Notes: generated by a model from the letters alone, not told the origin. A stretch of 64,000 nucleotides of DNA from Lunularia cruciata (GCA_948567375.1 OX419760.1:49972001-50036000), one strand, 5' to 3'. Counted from the first letter of the stretch, positions 43,786-56,856 are shown. A program made the numbers and translations.

Positions 43786-46600
43786 CCACGCACCACCATT
43801 GAATTAAATACACCACAATCATCGTACCACAATTTCTTCACCGCAGCGAAACATCTTCTTTGTACACTCTACAAAGTGCTGATGGATCATGTTTTGTCGC
43901 GGTGTATTTAGTGAAAAATTTGGTATATTTCACAATTCCCTATATTTTATTGTACCATTCGCACTAAATATAAAGAAGAGTTGAAGTATGAAAAGATAAG
44001 ATGATAAATAAATATGTTTAATTCCCTCAATATTTGAATGAGAACAAAGAAATTCTCTATAAAATTTTAAAATATATTTAATTAACCTTTGATAATATGT
44101 AAGTATTGTTTTTTTATTTCTAATATTACAAGTAGCTATTAATATTAAATTTCATACTTCTTGGAAAATTGAGAATTTTTTTATTTATTTCATTTGTTTT
44201 ATATTTATAGAGGTTTTAATATATTTTCCATTGAAATAGTTTTATATTACGTATTTACTACTTATCAAAATATAAAGAGATGTGTGTATCATTATATCTC
44301 TGTATTTTGTATAGCATAAGAAATATGTATATAGAATGTAAGAAACTTTGAAAAGAAGTATTCTATAATAATTTAAATTTTTATTAATTTATTAGATTCA
44401 ATAATATATATATAATTATTATCATTTAACATAAAATAAAATAATTTTTATTTTTTGAAAAAGATCAATAAGAGTTTATTCTTTTTGCTTTTTTTCACAT
44501 TACTTATATCAGTGATAGAAAATAAATCATTATGCAGTTATTACATTTTTGAATTTTATTTTATGTTTTCTTTCATCATATTCTATACTATTAGTAATTC
44601 ATTTCACTGTTCATATCTTCTTTATCTTATTTCCGCATAAACTTCTTTTCTGTTGGATCTCAAATCTGATTTATTGGATAATTACAGTAAAATATATTAG
44701 CAAAATATTTTATTCTAAGTTTAAAATTTTATAGTATAATGCTCCTCTATTGATCTTAATGACATATCAATCTCTTTTCTCCAAAAGGGTATAAATAAAT
44801 CAGCTCAAATCGATGAAATGTCCATATGCTGCAAGTAGAGAGAATTATATATATGAAGATGCTATAAAGATATTGGAGGTTCAAAACTCTTCAACTCTTC
44901 AAGTTTGTAGGGTTAATTTACTTCTATAAATTCATACCAATTTTTAATTAACACATTCTTCGAGTTTTCTACGCGTTCGCCTTTTCGTCGTATTTTTAAT
45001 TAAAGGAACATCGATTATTAAAACTAAAAACAATTCTATAAATCTCTATAAGACTTGACTAATATTATGAACCATATGAATCATATCTAATAGACGGAAA
45101 GGGTTCTCGTCTAATCTACGAGAGGTGATATAATTCATACACTACTTACCCTAAAACGTGCGATTATGGGATATGAAATTGCTACCGCCGTTGCCGTTTG
45201 AGTCTACACTATGACCCAAATAATTATTTTACGCGGTTATGACCTTAAATCATGCGGTCATAATATAAAAAATATTGGCAATAACCCATTTCACTTATTT
45301 GGAGAAAGCTTTGAAAATAAGATAGCAAAAAGGATGGGAAGACAAATCCCTTATTTCCGTTAAAGTGATTTGAAAGGATCACATTAACCAACATTGAGCT
45401 CATCACCAATACCGTACCTAAACCGACATCTGCTGCATCTGCGAAGCTAATATGGTTATTTGCAATCTCCCAAGAAGAATCGTGCGTGACTTATATTCTT
45501 TTTAGTTTCGTACACAATTATTTTACATATTGAAAATTTTTCCGGTGAAACCGGTATAAGCACTGGTATTAGTTTACCAATCCAAGAACGAAAGATCCAC
45601 AGGCACTGATAACCAGAATCCAGCACTCACTAAGAAACATACCATTTAATGTCACTCATGAGTTTTCGAGTATACGCTTTGGACCGAGGGGTATTGACAC
45701 TCGCTTGGCTACTTCGTCATTGTGTAAGGCATCGAGGAAATCATATTTGGTTTCTTGAAGTTGTTTAGCGTTTTACCACTCAAGCACCCATCGCGCTCGC
45801 TATGATATACTCTATCCAATTCTCGGGAGTTTCACTCCGTCTCAACCAAGATACCATCTGCTTTTCTCCCATTTCGCTCCACCCTACATTTGTTGATCAT
45901 GGTTCCTATACATGACCGGTACGGCCTCCCAATTTCAGTCCAATTTTGTGTTTTAGTTTTCAATACATGTTATTCTCCATTTCGTTACGTATTTTGTTGA
46001 TTTATATTGATTACACAATAAATATACTAATTTACTTTAATTATTAATAACAAATGTTTATTTCGTTTAAACTTAACTTATATTTGATTAGGAAAAAGAC
46101 GATCGCGTAGAAAACACGAAGGAAGGGAAGACCCCGTTATTCGGTATATTCATTTCATTTCCTTTTCGGTTTTATTCCTCGTCTCCATTTGCACGTATTA
46201 TGTTGTTTACGTTTCTTCGCAGGTCGTATGCATTTATTAAAGTCTGGATCCCCTTTTCTCCAAACGGCGTATGCTCTCATGGCCTAATAGCATTTCCTGT
46301 CGTATTATCGCATGCGAATCTAGATGATGAACATCTCTAATTATGAATTGCATGATAATGCAAATTAACGGAAACGGAAGCCAAATGGACTTTGTCGTAT
46401 GCAAGCCGGTTCTCCATCGTACGCACATCGCCAAATTGAGAAAACGGACCGCCGGTTCAAAGCGAACGCTTACAGACGGCGACGGACGTCATAAAGGAAC
46501 ACACCTGTCCCTGCCGTGCGGCGGCCGTTAGTCTCCCTCATTGATCTCCCTCTAAATTTGGCCAAACTCTGCGCACATGCACATCCGCCTTTCACCTCTT
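43786..46600. other. AT-rich spacer, no gene recognised
   Basis: 43.9-44.8 kb is extremely AT-rich with poly-A/T runs; its hydrophobic short frames are by-products of base composition. 44.8-46.6 kb is less extreme but contains no domain I recognise. The last few hundred bases become GC-richer towards the threonine deaminase gene and probably include its promoter. Confidence 0.6.
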
Positions 46601-47251
46601 TCAGGTAGATATCTTTCCCCGGTAGGGGGTCCGGCTAGAAAGTCCGACTGGCGGCGGACGAAGAATGGCTCAAGGAATATCTGAAGATCTAGGATTCTTT
46701 CACTGATAGCAGCAGCGGAGAGAAGGGAGGGACGAAGAAGAAGACTTCATTCCCAGTGCGAGGATTAAAACCCAAGCGAGCATTTGAGCGCCTATTATCG
46801 CGTCCCAGCTTCGATCGACGGCCCCCTTGCTCGCAGTTCGTAGTGCTGCGACGGTTGGTCGTCTCTGTTTTCGATCTACGGTATCTTGTGGCTAGTGCCG
46901 ATCTTAGTAACAGGAGACTGCAGAAGGAGACAGTGAAAGGACAGAGAAACATTGTGTGGATCGAATCTTCCTTGAAGTGGAAATCATTATGGGGGAGGGG
47001 TTGAGAGGAGGAGAAGAAGAAGATCGACAAAATTTAAGGCCGCGAGAGGTTTAGCGAAGCAGTTTGTTTCACAGTGGTGTCACAGAACATGGGTCTGTTT
47101 CCGAGGATCCAAGTTTTCGCTGGCGCCGTTCAGTGAGGAAGAAGAATTGGGAGGAGGGATTGATAATGTAATGTTGTGCTGAATGAAATTGAGGCAGAGG
47201 GGAGGTTAAGGCTCGGCATTACCGGGAGAAGCGGGAGACGAGGGTTTAGCT
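46601..47251 (+). promoter_or_regulatory. Upstream region / likely 5' leader of the threonine deaminase gene, several uORFs
   Basis: GC-richer stretch directly before the start codon. If transcribed as one leader it contains short uORFs: 46665-46706 (13 codons, MAQGISEDLGFFH), 47089-47136 (15 codons, MGLFPRIQVFAGAVQ), 47171-47182, 47183-47209 (8 codons) and a bare ATG-TAA at 47166. The transcription start is unknown; a leader intron could remove some of them. Branched-chain amino acid genes are often controlled by their products, but no direct link is visible here. Confidence 0.45.
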
Positions 47252-50200
47252 ATGGAGTCGCTTGTGACGCTATCGTCCTCGCAGAATTTTGGAGCCTTGC
47301 AAAACCTGAGCTCAAGTGTTCAGAAGCAGCAGCTGCAGCAGAAGAGAAGTTTTTCATCGTTTTCTGGTCTCCGGGTTTCAAAGCGGAGCGTATCTGTCGA
47401 CAGCCAATGTGCGAAGGATGCTTCTTCTTCTTCTGGTCTGCTACATGGAACAGTAGTGGTGGCCACAGCTGAAGGAGGCAACAGCAGTTCGTGGATCCCT
47501 CAATCGAAGGGGAAGCCAATTCGATGTCCACCTGCATTGCGCGGGGCTGCCATAGCATCACCGTCGCAGGAATTGCCATCCCAGGATACGGCCAACTTAG
47601 GCAGCTCGAAGGAAAGAGTTGATCTCAATGCAGTTCCTTTCTTGAGAGTCTCCCCTGAATCTTTGCAGTATGAAGCAGGTTATCTTGGGGGGATTTCGGA
47701 GCGCACAGCTCCAGCGGAAAACTCTGCTGCAGCGGATGCCATGTCCTACTTGACTCGTACTATCAATTCCAAGGTGTATGATGTAGCAATTGAGTCGCCT
47801 CTCGAGCTCGCACCGAAGTTGAGCGAGCGGACTGGCAATAAAATATTGCTCAAACGCGAAGATATGCAACCGGTTAGTAAATGTACTATGATGTCACTTT
47901 TTTCATGCGGAGGGAAGACTTGACTTTCAGTCACTTGAAACTAATTCTCATACGAAATTGCCACTGGACGATACCCCTAAACTGCTTGTTCGATATCTGA
48001 TATGTCTGTAGAAAATTGTGTTGTATTATCATCCTATTTGTTTCAATTGATTCAGTATGACTACCTTGTCATGGGATTTGGGCAGGTATTCTCCTTCAAG
48101 CTTCGTGGAGCTTACAACATGATGGCAAATCTGCCTCGTGAGCAACTGGAGAGAGGTGTAATCTGCTCATCTGCTGGCAATCATGCCCAAGGGGTAGCAC
48201 TAGCTGCACGACGATTGAAATGTGATGCTGTTATTGCGATGCCTGTTACAACTCCCGAGATTAAGGTGAGTCTCTACTGCCAGGGAGAAGAATGCTACAA
48301 AATTACATTTTGCCCTCTACTACCTCGTGAAAGGACCTAGTAGGCATAATGTACTTCCTAAATTTGATTCTACTACATTCTATGTGAGAAACGAAGTTTG
48401 AGTTATAGTAACCAGAGGTTGCAGGTTCTTGGAAGTCATGAATCACTTTACTGGGAATTTGTGAGCGCAGTGGAAATCGGTGAAAAGACTGGGAGCCACT
48501 GTTGTGCTGGTAGGAGATGCTTACGATGAGACCCAAGCATATGCAAAGCAGCGGGCTCTTGATGATGGTCGTGTTTTCGTCCCACCTTTTGATCATCCGG
48601 ACATAATAGCTGGTCAAGGAACTGTCGGTCTGGAGATTGTTCGACAGCATCAAGGCCCACTACATGCTGTCTTTGTGCCAGTCGGTGGTGGTGGTCTTAT
48701 TGCTGGTATCGCAGCTTACATGAAGCGAGTTCGTCCTGAGGTATTTTCCTACACATGATACTTAGTCGGTCTCATTTGATTGGTTTTTCATTCATTTGAT
48801 GTAGAAATAGTAAGTAAAGGACTGAGAGAAAATATCCGCTTTAAGAATTCGCTTTCTAGTGGCTGCTGGAAAGTGGTTACCGTTATAAAGCACCAAGCGG
48901 AGCTGGTTTGCTAGGTCACACCACTATATAAGTGAATCTGCTTACCACTGCAGTGGCGAATCCTTTGTGTCCATGATGATGTCATGCTTGCTTTTGGTAC
49001 TGGAGGAAATTTGGAAGACGTGTTACAGTTTTACCTGTTTTTACTCAAGGCTATTAAGCCATTCAGCTCGATTTTGGATAAGGAAAACAAAACTTCGTCA
49101 TCCTTATCAAGAACATCTCTAGAAAGCTGGATGTTCTTCTTAGACGGACGGTGTTCTTAACGTTATTTATACTGACACGGAAGTATTGTGGACGTTATAC
49201 TCCGTAGGTTCGGATCATCGGAGTCGAACCAGCCGATGCCAATGCTATGGCATTGTCCTTACACCACGGTCAGCGTGTGGTTCTTGATCAGGTTGGGGGG
49301 TTTGCAGATGGTGTTGCCGTTAAGATGGTGGGAGAAGAGACGTTTCGATTGAGTCGAGAATTAGTGAATGGGGTAGTCCTTGTGAGCCGAGACTCTATAT
49401 GTGCTGCTATAAAGGTGCACATTCAGAAAGTGTGACAGTAAGGCTAATATCGCTTGAAACGTATTTACTTATTCTGTTGTATGAGGCATGATCTTTTGTA
49501 AATGGATTTGGTAGCGAGTACTTCACCGAGGAACAACGAGCATGAATGTGGTATTCGGTCCAATTATTGGACATGCGTTTCGTGCAGGACATGTTTGAGG
49601 AAACTCGTAGTATCCTAGAGCCAGCAGGAGCTCTGGCTTTGGCTGGAGCCAAAGCCTACTGCAGGTACTACGGGCTGGAAAATGAAACCGTAGTGGCGAT
49701 AACGAGTGGAGCAAATATGAATTTTGACAGACTTCGCATTGTGACCGAGTTGGCTGACGTCGGAGCTCGGAAAGAAGCTGTTCTCGCAACATACATGCCA
49801 GAGCAGGCCGGATCATTCAAGACATTTGTTGAATCAGTGGGTGCCCGGAAACTTTTGTTTTATAGACTTTGTATACTAGTTTCAGTCAGGATGGCCTCCC
49901 TGTATGCAAAGGTGAAATGCCAATCTTATCTTACAAGTGCAACTATAACTTGTTCAACGACTTAACAATAATAGCATGAACTCACATCAAGCAATTTAGA
50001 CGTACTAACCGGGTGGTGCAATGAGATGCAGGTCGGACCTGCAAATATTACAGAATTCAAATACCGGTTCAATAATAAGAACGAGGCACTCGTTCTTTGC
50101 AGGTAACGATATTGTTGTTGTGATTCTTGGGCAAATGACTACCCATGAAAGTTGGTACACAATTGGGTCTGTTATCGACCAGTGTAAGCCCCCGACCAGA

Positions 50201-50990
50201 GTATCTTCCAGACATCGTCTTGAGACATGAAGGCAGGAATATTTTCCCTCCCGAAGTAATTGCATCGTTCTCTGCTTACCGCAGTATTGGTGTATCCAAC
50301 GAGGAGCAGCTAGATCGCATCAAATCTAGAATGGACGGAGCGGGATTGAGAACTTTGGACATGACCAACAATGATCTTGCCAAAGACCACTTGCGGCATC
50401 TTGTAAGACACTTTCTTCTCAACTTTGTGAATACAGCATGTTCTGGAGGCTGAAGAAGTTGGCCTCCTGCTGCAGTCTTGTAACTGCTTCACTGATGACA
50501 AATGTGCAATTGTAATAGATGGGCGGAAGAACAAGTGTGGAAAACGAAGTGCTTCTAAGATTCGTTTTCCCTGAAAGGCCTGGTACACTGATGAAATTTC
50601 TGGAGACGTTCAGCCCTCGGTGGAATATATCTCTCTTCCATTATAGAGGACAGGTTGGGAAGAACTTCTAGAAATTTTTCATGGCTGCTTAGAAGAATGC
50701 ACGCTAGAAGCATCCCATTTCCATTCGGATGTCTTATTCTTGTTATTGAGCAGCTCTGAAGGCTGAACGATTCTTGTCCTTGTTGCTGCAATGGGTCTCT
50801 GTTGTTCGCTGTAGACCCATAACATCTCAGCATTGCTTTTCTCATGCAGGGTGAGATGGGCGCAAATGTATTGGTAGGTATGCAAGTGCCGAAGGAGGAT
50901 GAAGCAGAATTTATTGCACAGGCTGATACCCTCGGGTATGCATACCAAGATGAAAGATGTAATGAAGCGTATGAGCTTATAATGCACTAG
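47252..50990 (+). CDS. OMR1: Threonine deaminase (threonine dehydratase, biosynthetic), plastid; nine exons
   Basis: Converts threonine to 2-oxobutanoate and ammonia, the committed PLP-dependent step of isoleucine synthesis in plastids; isoleucine inhibits it through the C-terminal ACT-like domains. Exons: 47252-47872, 48086-48265, 48471-48740, 49208-49414, 49588-49836, 50032-50102, 50285-50402, 50519-50653, 50850-50990; all eight introns are GT-AG, and only intron 6 is not phase 0. The joined frame is 663 codons, a usual plant length with a long leader. Residues 1 to ~100 are Ser-rich and poor in acids, as in a transit peptide. The PLP lysine is K212 in [19 protein letters not shown] (235-243), the phosphate loop GGGGL (339-343) and SGANMNF (466-472) are all present. 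ACT-like domains span about 487-572 ([12 protein letters not shown]) and 578-663 ([19 protein letters not shown]). All key residues are intact, so it is probably functional. Splice sites were placed by eye using family conservation. Confidence 0.95.
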
Positions 50991-52454
50991 TTGCAACACT
51001 CGTCATCGAATATTGGGGATTGATCCGCCCCTTAGTGCAGTTAATGGCGGATCGGTTCCACCGTTCCCAGCTGCATGTAGTAAGTTTTGTACTTCAGCTG
51101 TGCACACTTACAGATGTCGAGAATTTGATAAGTTTATGGCACACCATCTAAGTGTGACGGTAAAAGTGCGATAATTTACTAAAATGTTTCGATGAGAAAA
51201 GTATGGAGAATTGGTAGCTTTAGCTTACCGAATTCTGTGGCAAAGGCGTCAGAAACCTAGTAACTGTCCTGATCGCCGTGTACTAATTTAGCTTCTTCTC
51301 ATAAGCAAGAGATCGTGGCCATAGGTTACCACTCCAACTTAGAGCTCCATGAATGAGTCTCCAAAGCGAAGCTCTTGTATCTTCTTGCCTGTCCCGGTCG
51401 ATCGACATTTTTTACTTTGCTAGCTTCCGTGTACAGGAAGCAGCCTAAAGATACTAACAGAAGACTGCAGGAAGTCTTGAAGCGAGCTCCATATGTTAGG
51501 TCTAAGAGCCTAGTTTCACTTCAAATCGCATCTCCCGATCTACATAGAGTTGCTTCTACAGGACAGATCAAACATAATCACTAGCAATTGCGAAAACCCG
51601 GTAATCAAGTTTATGTCCTTGACGCTTGTGTAAGACGGAAGTGGAGACGGATAAAGCAGGCCAGCTGGGTCCAGAGCAAAGTCAACTCAACGATATCATC
51701 AGTGCTCGCTCTGTGCAAGTGCTGTATGGACATTTTCGGACATATCATTGAAGTCAAATCAATTTCCATCAAAACTTTTGTCATGTTTATAGATTCTACA
51801 ATCATGCTTCTCTTCAACATCTGATGACGTGTTTACATCTGGAACTAACGACTTTATTTATGATACCTCCGAAGTGGCTCTCTTTCCACTCTACTTGACT
51901 GATATGATACTGCACTAGCCTGAAACAAACTCTGTAAAATCAATGTTGATAAGATTCCGAACTCCAGTAGTTCCGAGAAATTAACTCCCGCGCTCGGGAC
52001 ACTGAATCCTGACCACTTCCGCAATTCACAGAGAACAGTGATGCCGAGAAGAGATCAGACTCCGGCATATCCTATATGACCCACTGTCATGACAAGTCTA
52101 GCAATATCGAGCCATACCCTGAACCCGATGTTCTCAAGCACTATGTTGGAAAAGATGCTTTGCGTGCAATGCAATTGCGAAAGCTATGGCCAAAACATCT
52201 GAAAAGAGTAGTACTTTTCTTGAGATATTGTAACTTAATCTTCAACAGTATGTAAGACAACATGTTATTCACATGTATCACCTTGTATATGTAGGATGGG
52301 AAGGGAAGGTAGATCATTTTCCTAATGTGTGAACAAGGTAGAACATCTTCCTAATGTGCTAATTTTCTTATAGCATTTTTGGGTAGTTTTGCTCTCTTAG
52401 TATCTCTACTTTCTTCCTATTTTGTGGTTGTTGATAGCCCAATTTTGGAGACTT
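50991..52454. other. 3' flank of threonine deaminase; no gene recognised
   Basis: The first several hundred bases probably include the 3' untranslated region. Short frames at 51375-51584, 51588-51824 and 52076-52255 match nothing I know. No clear polyadenylation signal could be singled out. Confidence 0.55.
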
Positions 52455-53570
52455 ACGTGATCGAAGTGGAAGAGTGATCTTTTTCTCTCTAGGAGTTATT
52501 GCAACAGACTAGAGATGGTTTATCTCCACAAGCACGAGAAAACTTTCCATCCTTTGTTTCATTACCATAAGATCAGAGGTGTGCAGTTTTCCTTGATGGA
52601 GTGATAGTATCAACATATGTTACATTCTCTCTTAGTTGACTCGTCCATTCCTTGGGCCACTAGAGCACATCTTTGCTCTTGCTCTGGCAAGGATGCAAGC
52701 TCTTGGATCCTAGCTCGATCGTGCATTAGGGCATTTCGACTCGCACCAACCACTTTCTCTACAACGATGAGGTTCTGCCTAGATTTGGTACACCCGTTTG
52801 CATCTTCCTTACTCACTTGTGAGTGTGGTTCTACACTAGCAACGGTCCATATGACACAATGTCTTTATGGAGGATAGAGTATAGCTACCCATGATGCCAT
52901 CAGGGATATAGTGTTTGCTATGGCAAGAGTGAATGGGTATCTTGCTTGGAGTGAGCGTTCATATTCTTTGCAGATTATACATGTCAATGCAAACTTATAC
53001 TTGGTTTGAGATGATCAGGGATAGTGACAGATGTTGTGGTTACAAACCCTAAGCGTGATGCAGTTTTGGAAGGAGTAATTACTCATCCTCTTGGATGGGC
53101 GGCGAGCGGAGCAATAGCATGCAAGGTCTCCAAATATAGAGGTATGCAACTAGGTCACATGTTTGTTCCTCTAGCTTTGGAGTTTGGACATAGAACGGTG
53201 GACACAAGATTCGACATATTTGTCAAGAAATGCATGAGAGCTTATCATATTAGATTCCATGGGGTATTACTCTCACTCTCATACTTTGTAGTATACTTTA
53301 GACTGCTAGTGTTTATTGTTCTAGAGAGAGCATTGGCCAGTGCAATCCATAGGAGAGCAATCACTTTAGGTGATGCTTCTTCAGGTGTTCCAATAGTTTG
53401 TAGACTTTACTACTCACATAGTTCAGATATCTTAAGTGTAGTAGGGTAGATTTCTCATATCAAGACTATTAGTGTCTAGCCCCATTTTACCTCTTTTGTC
53501 TCTCCCTTGTAAGGCTTGATGGGGTCTACCCATCCTTCATGTGTTTTATGTGGTTGCCTTTTCCTCATGG
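52455..53570 (+). mobile_element. Unclassified, probably non-LTR, retroelement 3' fragment, copy 1
   Basis: Shares ~1.1 kb with 56923-58030. Broken plus-strand frames include a zinc-knuckle-like CECGSTLATVHMTQC, then ATHDAIRDIVFAMAR, ANLYLV-DDQ and DVVVTNPKRDAV, followed by ITHPLGWAA, KVSKYRGMQLGHMFVPLALEFG and HRRAITLGDASS near the end. A Cys/His knuckle followed by a nuclease-like D...DVVVT...K-KY order is reminiscent of the restriction-like endonuclease domain at the C-terminus of some site-specific LINEs, but a PD motif is not clear. The noncoding tail (tctcccttgtaaggcttgat) recurs at three further sites, which fits a 5'-truncated, 3'-anchored family. Frameshift near 53025. Confidence 0.6.
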
Positions 53571-54184
53571 GCGAACAAGTGTTGGAGCAAGTTTTGAATA
53601 TCGCTATGAACTCGGCGGGCAGTGCATAGACTCGTCTTCATAGCTGATCTTTCTTCACCTTAACTTGTTTTCATGAGGAACATGAAGAGACCGTAAAATT
53701 CCTGCTTTGGCCGAACATGTCAAAATCCACCCACTAGCACCTCAACTTGCCGCACTTTAGGGGCTATTTTCGTCGCGCTGTTACATCCGCTCAGCCTACT
53801 GACATGGTCATCTGAACGTTCAATATCAAAGATTTCAGCCTGATGTAAAATTGCTGGCAAGTCAACGAAGAGCACCGATGTATCTGCATAGAAACAAGAC
53901 GAGGGGATATATGTTGGAGTGTGGGACTAAAAGGAGACTTGCCCTCTTTATTTCATAGTTGACCGACTCCACTACCGTAGGACTTTCTTCTTGTGTATGT
54001 AGATCAGACCCGCTTATCTAGTCTGTGTTAGCTTTTACTTTCAAAGGCACCCGGAGGGGAAGTGAGAATGAGTTTATCCTTCGAAAAGCCTCATGTACTG
54101 CTGCTCATTCCATAAGTACGTGGATAGGAACAACTGAAGGCATACATATTCTACAGGGACTTCATTCACATTTACTGATGTCCA
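53571..54184. other. Spacer between repeat copies; nothing recognised
   Basis: No supportable gene. May contain more decayed sequence of the same repeat family. Confidence 0.5.
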
Positions 54185-54350
54185 CTTTAAGACTTTGCAT
54201 AGCTCGGATATGTTAGGGGCGGTAGGGCAGATTTCTCATATAGACTCTATTGGGGCTTAGCCCCATGTTACCTTTTTTGTCTCTCCCTTGTACGGGTTGA
54301 TGCAGTCTTCCAATCCTTCGTTTTTCCTACGCGATCGCCTTTCTTTCTTT
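54185..54350 (+). mobile_element. 5'-truncated 3' end of the same repeat family, copy 2
   Basis: Starts near AAGACTTTGCATAGCTCGG and runs through TTTCTCATATAGACTC, GGGGCTTAGCCCC and CTCCCTTGTACGGGTTGATG to GCGATCGCCTTTC. It corresponds to only the last ~165 bases of the 52455 and 56923 copies. A short GGGGC-TTA-GCCCC hairpin is intact. Confidence 0.75.
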
Positions 54351-54513
54351 AAGACTTTACTTACATGAAGATGATTTAAGATTCTTTTTTATCTCCCTTT
54401 GCCGGTGATGAGGGTAGCACAACAAGGCTTATTAACATTAGTGAACTCGTGCGATAAGATTTTCATGGTGGCAAGGATGTAGTCGAATCCAAAGTTTGTT
54501 GTATGAAGAAGAG

Positions 54514-54658
54514 CTAGAGGAAAAGTTTTAGCTCAAACCTTTAACCCTTGACTTTGATCACCCGGAAATTCTAGAGGAAAAGTTTTAGCTCAAACTTTTA
54601 ACTTTTGACTTTTATCACCATGCCGGGTGATCAAAGTCAAGGGTTAAAGGTTCGAGCT
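54514..54658. repeat. Fold-back: 57-bp-spaced direct repeat plus inverted copy with 36-bp arms
   Basis: A block starting CTAGAGGAAAAGTTTTAGC occurs at 54514 and again at 54571. The segment 54530-54565 (AGCTCAAACC...CACCCGG) then reappears inverted at 54623-54658 (CCGGGTGATC...GAGCT), matching at 35 of 36 positions. Confidence 0.9.
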
Positions 54659-56856
54659 ATTGAGAGATATCGCTACGTGGAACGGACATAAAGTTGGATA
54701 GATTGACCTTTGATGTTTTCTGACGTAGGGCAGTTTCTCAAACTTTTCTGGAACCGTTGATAGGTCATAAATATTTGGATTCGATAACCAAATCTATAGC
54801 AAAGTCGACTGCTCATTTCAATAAAGTTTTGGAACTACACCTATCTGGAAATCGCATTTTGTAATTTTCTACAATGTGACTATATCCATGATGGAGCTCT
54901 ATAGTCTTAGAAAAGTCAGGAACTCAGTGTATAGATCATGTTTGTCAGGGACAGTATAATATGGGATCCTCTTGAAGATTTAGTAAGACTTTAGTGCTAC
55001 TTGTCTCTTATTGATACATAAAGATAGTTATGTGGGTTGAAATTTTTGTCAATGAGATTCGTTTGAGACAGTTAAGTGAGTCGCAATTTCACCAATTAGT
55101 ATCCAGATCTTGGTGTTGAGGTGTGTAGCATGACCTATATTCTTGTGGCTTATAATGTAAGATTATTCTGCTTTACAAAATTTCAAAATATAGTTAATTT
55201 TGGAATCCTCAAAGAGCCTAAATACGATCGACATATGTTATGGCATGATCAGTTTACGGAGATAAAGGTGGGTGGATGGTTCAAAAGATACATGTCACCA
55301 TCCGACATTTAGTAACGATTAGTGTGAACTAATATTTTAACTATTTTATAAGTCAAAATACTGTTAGTGTTCCTTATATAGACCTATAAATAACAAATTA
55401 CTTATTCATACGGATCATTATAAATTACTTGACGGACTATCATTTGGACCATCGGCCCATTTTTCACCTCGTTTGAAGATCATGCTATAAGATATTTAAT
55501 CTTATTTAGCCTCTTTAAGAATATGAAAGTTAATCACCTGGTCTTATCCAAAAAAATTAAAAAATTGGAAGATTATCACCTGCTTATCATAATCCATATG
55601 GAAATTGTATCGTGGTTTAATAAGTAGTTTTTGGTTGCAACCCAAAGTACTTATAAAAGCACGATACTATTTATAGTGATATATATAAAATAAATCAATA
55701 CGTCACTGACTAAACAACTTCAACGATTGCAACGCTCGATGTCATATTCAAGTTGCGAAAGTTATGGGTTATGTTATTCTTTCTCATTATATAAACCCAT
55801 ATGCTTCCTCGAGCGCTGGTCCGTTCTGGAAATATCGCTAGAGGCAGAACATCATGAAGATAATGCATTCCAAGGGAGTTGCGAGAAGCAGATCATGATG
55901 TCAAGTTCAATAGGATGCAAAGAGAAGTGACGTACTATGGTTGAGAGAAGGAAGACAAACAATCGAATGACATCCTTCGCATGAAGCCCTCCTTGACCTC
56001 CTAAGAACTACAAGACCATTGTCGCTCCGCTCGATCTGTTCATGCATTCAAGGAACAATTCGATCTGGTAATCTGGAAGCCGATTCGTCGAAGCCAAAGA
56101 AAGGCCTTGCACCTAGTATACCACGAGACAAAGTGCAGACAAGGTTAGGGAATTGAGTTATAGATAGGGCAGTCACAAGCATGATGGTTGTGTATGTCGT
56201 CTCAGGCTATTGACTGAGCACTTGCTGCGTCGAGAAGCTCAATTAGCAACACCCCACAACGGGATAGCAAGCGGTCTCAATGTCCATGCCATTTTAGAAG
56301 TGTCGAGAAAAGGTTGTTTCGCCCAGAATATATCTTAGTGCACGTGGTAGGAACCTTTGATGACCTTGGCCAGTATCCGAGCTAAACAAGAATTTTCGAG
56401 GTGATATCTTATACCTGTAGGTGTGATGTGTCATGCGAGAAAGTACCAACTAGATTCGTGTTCACGGTCCATTTTGACAATGAAACCTGATACAAGATGG
56501 AATACCTGGATGAGGGGCATTGCTGTTACGTCTGCTCTGGTTGTGGGAGTCGGTACTGACTTTGTGGGCCAGTGGGCTCCAGGCTGCAAGTCACAATAGT
56601 TTAGTATACTTACTAAAATAAAGAAGGTGGATACGCATCAAGTGGAGAGACTTCACCCATGTCTACTAATCATCTTCATCAAAGTATGGGTAAATTAAAT
56701 AAGTTGTGCTTGCCAGTTGGTTGTGCAATGTTACCACAAGCTGCTCAAGCTCCCTAGAATTTCAACACATAGATCTTCTAGCCGGCAGCGAATCCTACTT
56801 CCTTCATGTGCAAACGTTTGTAAAAGAAAGTAATTAATAACGTTCTCCTCATATTC
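54659..56856. other. Spacer, no gene recognised
   Basis: About 2.2 kb, AT-rich in the middle (55.3-55.7 kb). Short frames at 55121-55312 and 55727-55930 have no recognisable features. Confidence 0.55.

Noticed and set aside
44455-44734. Short hydrophobic proteins resembling membrane peptides
   Set aside because: Very AT-rich DNA gives Phe/Ile/Leu-rich frames by chance.
47873-47923. Extension of the threonine deaminase first frame beyond 47872
   Set aside because: It reads into intron 1; family conservation ([13 protein letters not shown]) requires splicing at 47873-48085.
50103-50284. Open frame [21 protein letters not shown] considered as an exon of threonine deaminase
   Set aside because: Joining exon 6 directly to 50285 restores the conserved ALVLCSIGV sequence and phase; the frame here lies in intron 6.
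52076-52255. 59-codon frame with an acidic/basic, protein-like composition (EPYPEPDVLKHYVGKDAL)
   Set aside because: Another frame is equally open over the same bases and no family match or splice context is evident.
54622-54660. GGTTCGAGCT, reminiscent of a tRNA B box
   Set aside because: It is part of the fold-back repeat; no cloverleaf can be drawn around it.
56500-56600. Short peptide GIAVTSALVVGVGTDFVGQ, faintly like a membrane-protein segment
   Set aside because: Only about 30 residues, no supporting flanking exons.
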